From Actinomycetota bacterium (GTDB lineage: Bacteria > Actinomycetota > Thermoleophilia > Gaiellales > F1-60-MAGs149), in the NCBI GenBank assembly GCA_009885805.1, contig VFJZ01000058.1, positions 1-32,090 on the forward strand: 32,090 bases of DNA. The letters run 5' to 3'. Under the pieces are notes generated by a model. That model had not been told where the DNA came from and searched no databases. It was given only the letters and a program-made list of their open reading frames with translations. This document shows positions 22,882-29,748 of this stretch, one piece after another (position 1 is the stretch's first letter; each line of letters opens with the position of its first letter). The translations under genes and the position numbers were made by a program.

Positions 22882-24390
22882 ATGGCGACCGTCACCGCGC
22901 TCGACGACCGCGTGCTCGAAGGCCTCGCGGAGATCGTCGGACACCAGTACGTCCTGACCTCCAAGACCGCGCGCATCAACCGCGCCCGCGTCCCCTCGAT
23001 GTTCGCCGTCCACCGCTGGGAGGAGCACGTCCCGCAGGTCGTCGTGCTGCCGGCCTCGGCGCACGAGGTCTCCGAGATCGTGAAGCTCGCGAATCGGGAG
23101 CGGATCCCGGTCGTCCCGCGCGCCGGCGGCACCGGCCTCGTCGACGGCGCCGTCCCGCTGAACCGCGGGATCCTCGTCGACATCAAGCGGATGGATCACG
23201 TCGGCGAAGTCGACCTCGCCGAGCGCGCGATCACCGTCGGCCCGGGCGTCAACATGTTCAAGCTGAACGAGATGCTCCGCCCCTACGGCGTGATGTATCC
23301 CGACAACCCGGCGTCGTACACGTGCGCACTCGTCGGCGGGCGGATCGGCACGAACGGCTGGTCGCTGCTCGGTGCCCGCTTCGGGCACGTCCGCAACCTC
23401 GTGATCTCGTTCGAGATCGTGCTGCCGACCGGTGAGATCATCCGCGTCGGCGAGGGCGGCGGAATCAAGACGCGGTCGAGCTCGTCGGGGTATCGCCTGA
23501 AGGAACTCTTCATGGGCACGCAGGGGACGCTCGGGATCGTCACCGAGGCGACACTGGAGCTCGTCAAACGGCCCGAGGCGGAGTTCTCCGCATTCTGGCT
23601 GCAGCGCTCGTACGACACCGCCTGGAAGACGGGCGGCGAGCTGATGCGCTCGGGCTACGCGACCATCGCCGGGGTGATGCTGTTCGACGAGCGCAAGGTC
23701 GACTTCGTCCGCCGCGACGACGAGGCGTACGTGCCGCAGCCCGACTGGTGCGAGGCGGTCTGCGCCTTCGCGCTCTACGGCAACCGCGCCGAGGTACGGC
23801 CGGCGGCGAAGGAGATGATGCGCATCGCGAAGGCGTCCGGCGGCGAGTACGTCGGCGACGAGATTGCGCAGCTCGACTGGTCGGCGCGGCACGACCGCTA
23901 CGCGACGCCGCTCCACGGCCGCACGCCGAACGGGCAGGTCGCGCCGATGTCCTGGCACTGCGAGGACGCCGGCATCCCCTATCCGAAGGTGCCGGAGATC
24001 AGGAAGCGCTGGCACGCGATCGTCGACGATCTCGTTGCGCGCCACCCGATCTTCGACGACTGGGGCATGTTCTCGTACACGAACGGGCCGTACAAGCCCT
24101 GGGGCGACATGCTCTGCGAGATCGACGTCGGCATCTGGGAGGAGCACCTCGACGACGAGACGTGGGGGGCGTGGGTCGACTGTAAGCGCGAGATCGCCCG
24201 CGCCTCGATCGAGGTCGGCGGCACCATCTCCGCCGCCCACGGCTCGTCACGCGCCGGCGAGGTCGACCTCGTCCCGCTCGAGCTCGGCGGCGCCTACGAC
24301 GTGATGAAGACCATCAAGCGCGCGCTCGATCCGAACAACATCATGAACCCGGGCAAGTACGGGCTCGACTCCGCCTACGAGGACGGCTGA
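22882..24390 (+). CDS. FAD-linked oxidase, GlcD / vanillyl-alcohol oxidase type
   Basis: The 502-residue protein has the PCMH FAD fold: VVPRAGGTGLVDGAVP (about 78-92), VGGRIGTNGWS and MGTQGTLGIVTEATLELVK. The C-terminal NNIMNPGKYG is the usual end of these oxidases. The common active-site HGDG-type string is HGSSRAGEVD here, suggesting a specialised substrate pocket. It probably oxidises a hydroxy acid and hands electrons to the Fe-S protein encoded 1 nt upstream. A 90-aa protein gene starts 2 nt after its stop, so all are likely cotranslated. Confidence 0.9.
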   Translation: MATVTALDDRVLEGLAEIVGHQYVLTSKTARINRARVPSMFAVHRWEEHVPQVVVLPASAHEVSEIVKLANRERIPVVPRAGGTGLVDGAVPLNRGILVDIKRMDHVGEVDLAERAITVGPGVNMFKLNEMLRPYGVMYPDNPASYTCALVGGRIGTNGWSLLGARFGHVRNLVISFEIVLPTGEIIRVGEGGGIKTRSSSSGYRLKELFMGTQGTLGIVTEATLELVKRPEAEFSAFWLQRSYDTAWKTGGELMRSGYATIAGVMLFDERKVDFVRRDDEAYVPQPDWCEAVCAFALYGNRAEVRPAAKEMMRIAKASGGEYVGDEIAQLDWSARHDRYATPLHGRTPNGQVAPMSWHCEDAGIPYPKVPEIRKRWHAIVDDLVARHPIFDDWGMFSYTNGPYKPWGDMLCEIDVGIWEEHLDDETWGAWVDCKREIARASIEVGGTISAAHGSSRAGEVDLVPLELGGAYDVMKTIKRALDPNNIMNPGKYGLDSAYEDG

Positions 24391-24391
24391 C

Positions 24392-24664
24392 ATGCAGGGG
24401 TATCGCAGGGCCGATCAGACGCCACCGCCGGCGCAGCGCATCACCGACCTCGTCGTGATGCGGCACGAGCACATCTACGAGGTCGATCCCGACCTGATGA
24501 CCGAGCACGTCGAGCAACAGCACATCCCCGCCTGGGACATGCTGCGGATGGTCGATTCGCGCCTCGAGTGGCTCTACATGCTCCAGGCCCACTTCTCGGA
24601 CGAACGCGTCTCCGGCGAGGAACTCCTGGCCGAGATCGAGGCGGAGGAGGCCTCACACCCATGA
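24392..24664 (+). CDS. 90-aa conserved-looking protein in the oxidase operon, unknown function
   Basis: The product is acidic and helical, with ITDLVVMRHEHIYEVDPDLM, EQQHIPAWDMLRMVD and a C-terminal LLAEIEAEEASHP. No Cys, signal peptide or membrane helix is present. I do not recognise it. It is locked into the operon: it begins 1 nt after the FAD oxidase stop and overlaps the LLM start by 4 nt (ATGA). Position suggests an accessory or assembly subunit of the FAD/Fe-S enzyme or a small partner of the LLM oxidoreductase. Confidence 0.7.
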   Translation: MQGYRRADQTPPPAQRITDLVVMRHEHIYEVDPDLMTEHVEQQHIPAWDMLRMVDSRLEWLYMLQAHFSDERVSGEELLAEIEAEEASHP

Positions 24665-25716
24665 AGATCAGCTTCGGACTGCTCCCCGATCATCCGATCA
24701 ACGAGATCCTCGACACGATCGAGGTCGCCGACCGACTCGGCTTCCACGGCGTCTATGGCGCGGACGAGACGTTCCACAAGGACTGCTTCCAGATCTTCGC
24801 CGCGGCCGCGCACAGAACGAAGAACATCATCATGGCCCCGGACGTCACGCACGTGATCCTCCGCGACCCGACGATGGTCGTGCAGGCGATGGCGACCCTC
24901 GACGAGCTGACGAACGGCCGCACGGAGCTGAACTACTCGATCGGGAACTTCGCGATGCTCGAGCAGTACGGCCTGCAGGACGCCGCAAAGCGCTCGCTGT
25001 CGCGGATGCGGGAGGCGTACACCATGATGCGCACCTTCCTCGACGAGGGCGTGCTCGACCACACCGGCGAGTTCTACACCTGTAACGGCATGTTCACGTC
25101 GTCGCGCCCGGTGCAGGAGCGGATGCCGATCAAGATCGGCGCGATGCGCGGCCCGAAGTCGTTCGAGTTCGCCGGCGAGGTGACGGATGGCATGCATCAG
25201 GCGCTCGGCTACTCGCGTGAGGCGAACCAGTACGCCGCTGACCACGTCCGTATCGGCGCCGAGCGGGCCGGCCGCGACTGGACGACCCTGGATATCGCCG
25301 CCTGGGGCGTCTCCTGCGTCGCGGAGGATCGGGCGGCCGCACGCGAGTGCGCCCGGGTGCTCGTTGCGTTCTACATCCCCGCGATGCCGATCGAGCAGGT
25401 GATGCGGCACGGCATCACGCAGGAGCAGACGCAGCCGATCTTCGACGCCTTCGCAAGCGGCGACGTCGAGCGCGCCATCGAACTGACGACGCCTGATCTG
25501 GTCGAGCAGTTGTCCTTCTCGGGGACGCCGGAGGACGTCGTTGCGCAGCTGAAGGAGAACGTCGTGCCGGCCGGCATGAACCACGTGATCCTCTCGCTCT
25601 GCGACCCGACACTCGCCGAGCACTGGCTGGGACGCCCCGGCGACTACACCGGCGTCCCACACATGAAGGATCAGCTACAGCTGATCCACGACCGGGTGAT
25701 GCCGCACTTCGTGTAG
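24661..25716 (+). CDS. LLM class oxidoreductase (methylene-H4MPT-reductase-like branch)
   Basis: The 351-residue protein opens MKISFGLLPDHPINEILDTIEVADRLGFHGVYGADE, followed by TKNIIMAPDVTHVILRDPTMVVQAMATLDEL and GRTELNYSIGNFAML. The non-prolyl cis loop region around IGNFA and the start resemble F420-dependent Mer-like LLM enzymes rather than oxygenases. Function: probably F420- or flavin-dependent hydride transfer. It is the last gene of the six-gene operon and ends 1 nt from the convergent aminotransferase stop. Confidence 0.87.
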   Translation: MKISFGLLPDHPINEILDTIEVADRLGFHGVYGADETFHKDCFQIFAAAAHRTKNIIMAPDVTHVILRDPTMVVQAMATLDELTNGRTELNYSIGNFAMLEQYGLQDAAKRSLSRMREAYTMMRTFLDEGVLDHTGEFYTCNGMFTSSRPVQERMPIKIGAMRGPKSFEFAGEVTDGMHQALGYSREANQYAADHVRIGAERAGRDWTTLDIAAWGVSCVAEDRAAARECARVLVAFYIPAMPIEQVMRHGITQEQTQPIFDAFASGDVERAIELTTPDLVEQLSFSGTPEDVVAQLKENVVPAGMNHVILSLCDPTLAEHWLGRPGDYTGVPHMKDQLQLIHDRVMPHFV

Positions 25717-25717
25717 G

Positions 25718-26809
25718 TCAGACGACGCGCCGCACCCATCCGTGCCGGTCGGGCAACCGGCCATGCTGGATGCCGAGCAGGTCCGCCCGGAGCGCCGTCG
25801 CGACGGGACCCGGCTCGCCGTCCGCGATCCGGAACTCGTCGCTACGCGTACGCACGTGCCCGATCGGTGTGATGACGGCGGCCGTTCCGCACGCGAACGC
25901 CTCGGTCATCGACAGGTCGGCGTTCGTCGCGCGCCACTCGTCCATCGTTACGCGTCGCTCCTCCACGCGTAGGCCGCGATCGCGCGCCAACGTGAGGACG
26001 GAATCCCGCGTCACCCCGGGCAGCAGCGTGCCGGTCAGCTCCGGAGTGACGAGGGTGGCATCGGCGCCCTCGCCGAGGACGAAGAAGAGGTTCATGCCAC
26101 CCATCTCCTCGACCGTCGTGCGCTCGATCGCGTCGAGCCAGACGACCTGGTCGCAGCCGGCCTCCTGCGCCTGCCGCTGCGCGACGAGGCTGGCGGCGTA
26201 GTTACCGGCCGCCTTCGCAAACCCGGTACCACCGGGCGCGGCCCGCGCGTAGTCCTCCGACACCCAAACCGTCACCGGCTTCACGCCGCGCGCGAAGTAG
26301 GCGCCGCTCGGCGAGTCGAAGAGGAGGAACGTGTACTCGCGCGACGGTCGGACGACGAGCGCCGGCTCGGTCGCGATCACCAGCGGTCGCAGGTAGAGAC
26401 TCTGCCCCTCGCCGTTCGGCACCCAGGCGGCGTCGGCCGTCACGAGCGCGTCGATCGCCTCCAGGAACCGCTCGGGCGGCAGCGCCGGAATCGCGAGCCG
26501 CGCCGCCGACCGGTTGAGCCGCGCCGCATTCGCATCGGGGCGGAACACACCGACACCGCCGTCCGCGAGCCTGTAGGCCTTGAGGCCCTCGAAGACGGCC
26601 TGCGCGTAATGGAACACCATCGCCGCCGGGGAGAGCGAGAGCGATGCATACGGCTCGAGCGACCCAGGCCCCCACCCCTCGCCTTCCCGGTAGTCGATGC
26701 GAACCATGTGCTCGCCGAAGAGCGTCCCGAAGCCGGGGTCGGCGAGCAGCGCGGCGCGGGTCGCGTCGTCGGCCGGCGAGTCCGTCAGCCGAACCGACAG
26801 GGTCGTCAC
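25718..26809 (-). CDS. ilvE: Branched-chain amino acid aminotransferase
   Basis: A 363-residue class IV PLP enzyme with the BCAT signature: FHYAQAVFEGLKAYR, FRPDANAARLNRSAARL, PLP-binding Lys199 in GTGFAKAAGNYAASL, and TVEEMGGMNLFFV. It transfers the amino group between leucine/isoleucine/valine and 2-oxoglutarate. The GTG start overlaps the stop of the upstream XdhC-like gene (GTGA), an unusual operon partner for ilvE. Confidence 0.95.
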   Translation of the reverse strand: MTTLSVRLTDSPADDATRAALLADPGFGTLFGEHMVRIDYREGEGWGPGSLEPYASLSLSPAAMVFHYAQAVFEGLKAYRLADGGVGVFRPDANAARLNRSAARLAIPALPPERFLEAIDALVTADAAWVPNGEGQSLYLRPLVIATEPALVVRPSREYTFLLFDSPSGAYFARGVKPVTVWVSEDYARAAPGGTGFAKAAGNYAASLVAQRQAQEAGCDQVVWLDAIERTTVEEMGGMNLFFVLGEGADATLVTPELTGTLLPGVTRDSVLTLARDRGLRVEERRVTMDEWRATNADLSMTEAFACGTAAVITPIGHVRTRSDEFRIADGEPGPVATALRADLLGIQHGRLPDRHGWVRRVV

Positions 26810-27774
26810 GCAGGCGCCCCGGCCAGGAACCGCACCCGGCAGCCGTCGCAGCAGAAGTAGAACGTCTCACCGTCCCGCTCCGCCGAAATCGCATCGCGCG
26901 TCACGACGACCTCCATGCCGCAGATCAAGTCGACGGCGATCACCGGTGTCTCGGCTACTGCCGCGGCATCGGTCGCGAACGCCCGCGGCGACGGGTGCTG
27001 ACGGATCAGCTCGGCGAGGATCGAGAGGGCGACCTCGCCAGGATGGCGGGCGCCGAGGTCGAGGCCGGCCGGGTTGCGGATCGCGGCGACGTCGTCGGGC
27101 GCCAGGCCGGCGGCGCGTAGCGCCTCGCGCACCTCCTCGCCGCGCCGGCGGCTCGCGACGAGCGCGACGTACGGCGCCTTCGCGCCGAGCGCGACCTGCA
27201 GCGCGGTCTCGTCGTAGTGCCCCTGCGACGCGACGACGACGCCCAACGACGCGCGCGTGCCGGGCGCCATCGCCCGCAGCCGGGCGCCGAGCTCGTCCAG
27301 CGAGACGGCGCCCTCGACGTCACGCAACTCCTCGGTGGAGACCGCACGCAGCACGCGGTACTCGAGCGTGCCGGCAAGCTGCGCGAGTGCGGCGGCGACG
27401 GGCGTCAGCCCGACGATGGCGATCGTCCGCGCCTGCACGAACGGCTCGATGTACACGTCGACCGCCCCCTTCGACCCGCACGTCATCGGCACCACGACTT
27501 CCCCGGCGGCAGCCGCGAGCTCCTCCTCCGGGCGGATCGAGACCAGCCGAGGCTCCCCTTCCCCAAGTGCGGCCAACGCCTGCCGCCGCACGACCTCGCG
27601 GGAGCAGGAGCCGCCGACGAACCCCTCCATGACACCGTCACCGAACACGATCGCGCGATCACCCATGTGGGAGGAGACCGGGCCGCGCCGCGACACGACG
27701 GTCGCGGTCGCGAACGCCACGCCGTCGCGACGGAGTGCGGCGATCCGCTCGAAGAACTCGTCGACACCGGGCAT
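26806..27774 (-). CDS. XdhC/CoxI-family molybdenum-cofactor protein with C-terminal YHS domain
   Basis: The 322-residue protein has the XdhC N-terminal domain with GGSC (Cys57) and MTCGSKG (Cys99), cysteines linked to holding sulfurated molybdenum cofactor. A Rossmann domain follows (TIAIVGLTPVAAALAQL), then HYDETALQVAL and IRNPAGLDLGARHPGEVALSILAEL. Unusually the C-terminus (about 278-322) is a YHS-type metal-binding domain: DLICGMEV, then FYFCCDGCRVRF. XdhC inserts or sulfurates the cofactor of xanthine/CO-dehydrogenase-type enzymes, matching the cox accessory genes on its right. The ATG at 27774 lies 10 nt after TAGAAT. It is translationally coupled to ilvE. Confidence 0.87.
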   Translation of the reverse strand: MPGVDEFFERIAALRRDGVAFATATVVSRRGPVSSHMGDRAIVFGDGVMEGFVGGSCSREVVRRQALAALGEGEPRLVSIRPEEELAAAAGEVVVPMTCGSKGAVDVYIEPFVQARTIAIVGLTPVAAALAQLAGTLEYRVLRAVSTEELRDVEGAVSLDELGARLRAMAPGTRASLGVVVASQGHYDETALQVALGAKAPYVALVASRRRGEEVREALRAAGLAPDDVAAIRNPAGLDLGARHPGEVALSILAELIRQHPSPRAFATDAAAVAETPVIAVDLICGMEVVVTRDAISAERDGETFYFCCDGCRVRFLAGAPA

Positions 27775-27784
27775 CGTGGGTCGG

Positions 27785-27814
27785 ATTCTACGCGCCAGGC
27801 GAGCCAACTACGAT
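27785..27814. promoter_or_regulatory. Divergent -10 boxes between xdhC-like and the 208-aa gene
   Basis: Minus-strand TAGAAT (27790 to 27785) is 10 nt before the ATG at 27774. Plus-strand TACGAT (27809-27814) is 6 nt before the GTG at 27821, the standard leaderless spacing of this window. Confidence 0.45.
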
Positions 27815-27820
27815 CCGGCG

Positions 27821-28447
27821 GTGACGCGCGAGCACCCAGCCCTGACCTTTGCGGCCGCCGCCGCTGCCGACAGGCTCGTCCTCGAGCCGCGCACGTACGA
27901 CTGGCTGGGCGAGCAGGGGCACGTCGGCCTCGAGCGGATCGCCCGGGCCCGTCGCGACCCGGCGATCGTCGCGCCGGTCAGGGCTGCGCTTCCGACGCTG
28001 GCCGCGATCTACGCGCGGCTCGGTGGCGACGTCACGGTCCTGCACGCCGCCCGGGCGAACCTGCTCCTCCCGGTCGAACTCGTCCACGTCCCGACCGGGA
28101 CGGTCGTCGAGGTCGACGGCCCCGAGCACTTCACGTCGTTTCGGCTGGAGACGCTCGGCCTGTATCCGGCCGGAGCCGACCTCGGATTCGACCTCGACGT
28201 CTACCGCGACCTCTGCCGCCGCCTCGCCGCCGAGACGGACCTGATCGGCCGCGGCCTCGCCGCGCGCGGCTTCGGCTTCGGTGGCGTCGGGCGCGAACGT
28301 GCCTACCACGACGCGCTCCGCGATCTCGGCTTCCCGGCGATGGGACACCCGCCGGTGCTCAGGATCGCCGCGCCGGACGGTGACGGCGTCGGCGCCTACG
28401 AGCGCGAGCACACCCGCCTGCGCGCGCTGGCCGCTACTCGCCTGTGA
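27821..28447 (+). CDS. Hypothetical protein with nuclease-like E-x-D motif
   Basis: The 208-residue product has an N-terminal helical half and a central strand-turn VVEVDGPEHFTSFRLETLGLYP. The string EVDGPEHF is shared in form with RAP-type and PD-(D/E)XK nuclease-like domains, where the acids bind metal, but the downstream Lys expected for a nuclease is not evident. The C-terminus has GFGFGGVGRERAYHDALRDLG. I do not recognise a family. The GTG start is set by a -10 box ending 6 nt upstream. Its 3' end overlaps the opposing zinc-ribbon gene by 14 nt. Confidence 0.6.
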   Translation: MTREHPALTFAAAAAADRLVLEPRTYDWLGEQGHVGLERIARARRDPAIVAPVRAALPTLAAIYARLGGDVTVLHAARANLLLPVELVHVPTGTVVEVDGPEHFTSFRLETLGLYPAGADLGFDLDVYRDLCRRLAAETDLIGRGLAARGFGFGGVGRERAYHDALRDLGFPAMGHPPVLRIAAPDGDGVGAYEREHTRLRALAATRL

Positions 28448-28670
28448 CGGCGACGTTGACGAGCTTGCAGCGGCCGCACTTCACGCGCACCTTCTTCGTC
28501 ATGTAGACGCCGTCCATCGCGGCGGCGAGGAGGTTCCCGCAGCCGGCGCAGACGTAGTCGTCCGGGCCGTTGCCGTGGAACACGGGCCGGTCCGGGTCGT
28601 CCTGGATCGCGGTGCCGCCGTCCCGCGGCACCTCACCCTCCCGCACCGGCCGCATCGAGATCGTCGCCAC
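28434..28670 (-). CDS. Small zinc-ribbon protein
   Basis: The 78-residue product has two CxxC knuckles, Cys41-Cys44 (CAGCGN) and Cys65-Cys68 (CGRCK), typical of a zinc ribbon. The GTG start is 7 nt after the CoxG-like stop and is preceded by GAGGCGG, so the two are cotranscribed. A role beyond metal binding cannot be told; its place suggests a link to the cox accessory set. Confidence 0.72.
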   Translation of the reverse strand: MATISMRPVREGEVPRDGGTAIQDDPDRPVFHGNGPDDYVCAGCGNLLAAAMDGVYMTKKVRVKCGRCKLVNVAVTGE

Positions 28671-28677
28671 GTCCGCC

Positions 28678-29109
28678 TCAGATCTGGCCGAGCTTGCCGC
28701 TGAAGTCGGTGATGAGCGCGTCGAGCACGCCGACCATGACGCCCTCGCCCATCGACGCGGCCTTGCCCGTGATCTGCGCGTTCGTGCGGATCGTCCCGCC
28801 TCCCTCGCTCAGGTCGAACGCGACGGTCGCGTTGGCGTACCCCTGACCACCCGCCTCGCGCGACTTCACCGTCAGCACGATCCGGTGCGCGGCGGCGTCC
28901 TGCTCGGTGATCTCGACGGTGCCGGTGAACGTCATCGACATCGCGCCCATGCGGATCTTGATCTCCGCCCGGACCAGCTCCGGCGACGGCCGCTCGAGCA
29001 CGGTCGCTCCCTCGACGCACGGCACGACGCTGTCGAGATCGAGGATGGCGACGAAACTCTCGTCGAGCGATCGCGCGGTGCTGAACGGGTTGAAGAGCTC
29101 GACGGCCAT
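28678..29109 (-). CDS. CoxG-like SRPBCC-family protein
   Basis: The 143-residue product starts with VELFNPFSTARSLDESFVAILDLDSVVPCVEGATVLE, the SRPBCC/START-like pattern of CO dehydrogenase subunit G, and continues YANATVAFDLSEGGGTIRTNAQITGKAASMG. CoxG is an accessory protein that anchors or assists CO dehydrogenase at the membrane; homologues accompany other molybdenum hydroxylases. The ATG follows a minus-strand TATACT by 7 nt. It is 24 nt from the divergent YceI start. Confidence 0.87.
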   Translation of the reverse strand: MAVELFNPFSTARSLDESFVAILDLDSVVPCVEGATVLERPSPELVRAEIKIRMGAMSMTFTGTVEITEQDAAAHRIVLTVKSREAGGQGYANATVAFDLSEGGGTIRTNAQITGKAASMGEGVMVGVLDALITDFSGKLGQI

Positions 29110-29116
29110 GGCGGGC

Positions 29117-29126
29117 AGTATAGGAT
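29117..29126. promoter_or_regulatory. Overlapping divergent -10 boxes (CoxG-like / YceI-like)
   Basis: Minus-strand TATACT (29122 to 29117) is 7 nt before the ATG at 29109. Plus-strand TAGGAT (29121-29126) is 7 nt before the GTG at 29134. The boxes share two base pairs, so the two start sites cannot easily be used together. Confidence 0.55.
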
Positions 29127-29133
29127 CCACGGC

Positions 29134-29697
29134 GTGACCATTCCCGCGGGCATCTACCACCTGGGACCCGACACCGCGACGCTCGCGGTGCGCACCGGCC
29201 GCACCGGCGCCGCCGCCAAAGCGGGCCACGACCTCCTCCTGCACGTCACGGCGTGGGAGGCAACGCTCGAGGTCGGCGCCGATCCGGCCGACACGCGGGT
29301 CGAAGTGACCGCGGACGGCGCGTCGCTCCGCGTGCAGGAGGGCACCGGCGGGCTTCAGGCGCTCGGTGACGACGACAAGGCCGACATCGCGAAGACGATT
29401 GACGACGAGGTGCTGAAGGGGCAGCCGGTCACGTTCCGGTCATCCGCGGTGCGTGTGAACGGAGGCGGCCTCATGGTCGAGGGTGACCTGACGCTGCTCG
29501 GGACGACCCGCCCCGTCACCGCGCAGGTCACGATCGGCGGCGACGGCCTGATCACCGCGCACGCCGCCGTCAGGCAGACGGACTTCGGGATGAAGCCCTA
29601 CTCGACGCTGTTCGGCGCTCTGAAGGTCGCTGACGAGGTCGCGGTTTCGCTCGTTGGAACGTTGGGGCCAGGCCCCTATGTTCCACCACCAGGCTGA
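29134..29697 (+). CDS. YceI-family lipocalin-like protein, tail encoded by a repeat
   Basis: The 187-residue product shows the YceI beta-barrel pattern: AGIYHLGPDTATLAVRTGR, GHDLLLHVTAWEATLEV and DLTLLGTTRPVTAQVTIGG, with the terminal strand DFGMKPYSTLFGALKVADEVAVSLVG. YceI proteins bind isoprenoid-like lipids. No signal peptide is present, unlike the periplasmic E. coli protein, which fits a cytosolic actinobacterial form. The last dozen residues, GTLGPGPYVPPPG, are encoded by the left arm of the 31-nt hairpin repeat pair. The GTG start is 7 nt after TAGGAT. Confidence 0.87.
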   Translation: MTIPAGIYHLGPDTATLAVRTGRTGAAAKAGHDLLLHVTAWEATLEVGADPADTRVEVTADGASLRVQEGTGGLQALGDDDKADIAKTIDDEVLKGQPVTFRSSAVRVNGGGLMVEGDLTLLGTTRPVTAQVTIGGDGLITAHAAVRQTDFGMKPYSTLFGALKVADEVAVSLVGTLGPGPYVPPPG

Positions 29698-29748
29698 AGC
29701 ATCAACGCGCGACCGCGTGGAACAAAGGGGCCTGGCCCCAACGTTCCA
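29655..29748. repeat. Inverted pair of 31-nt hairpin units, variant 2
   Basis: The left arm (29655-29685) and right arm (29718-29748) are reverse complements with one mismatch, separated by 32 nt. Each arm has TGGAAC/GTTCCA at the ends and GGGG/CCCC as inner stem with a five-base loop. Aligned to variant 1 (4518-4548), 18 of 31 positions are identical, including CAAAGG at 6-11. The left arm lies inside the YceI gene; the right arm ends one base before the stop codon of the CoxL fragment. Confidence 0.92.

Noticed and set aside
21600-24240. Open frames of 528 and 461 codons on the minus strand
   Set aside because: They are shadows of the Fe-S and FAD oxidase genes, with no recognisable domains.
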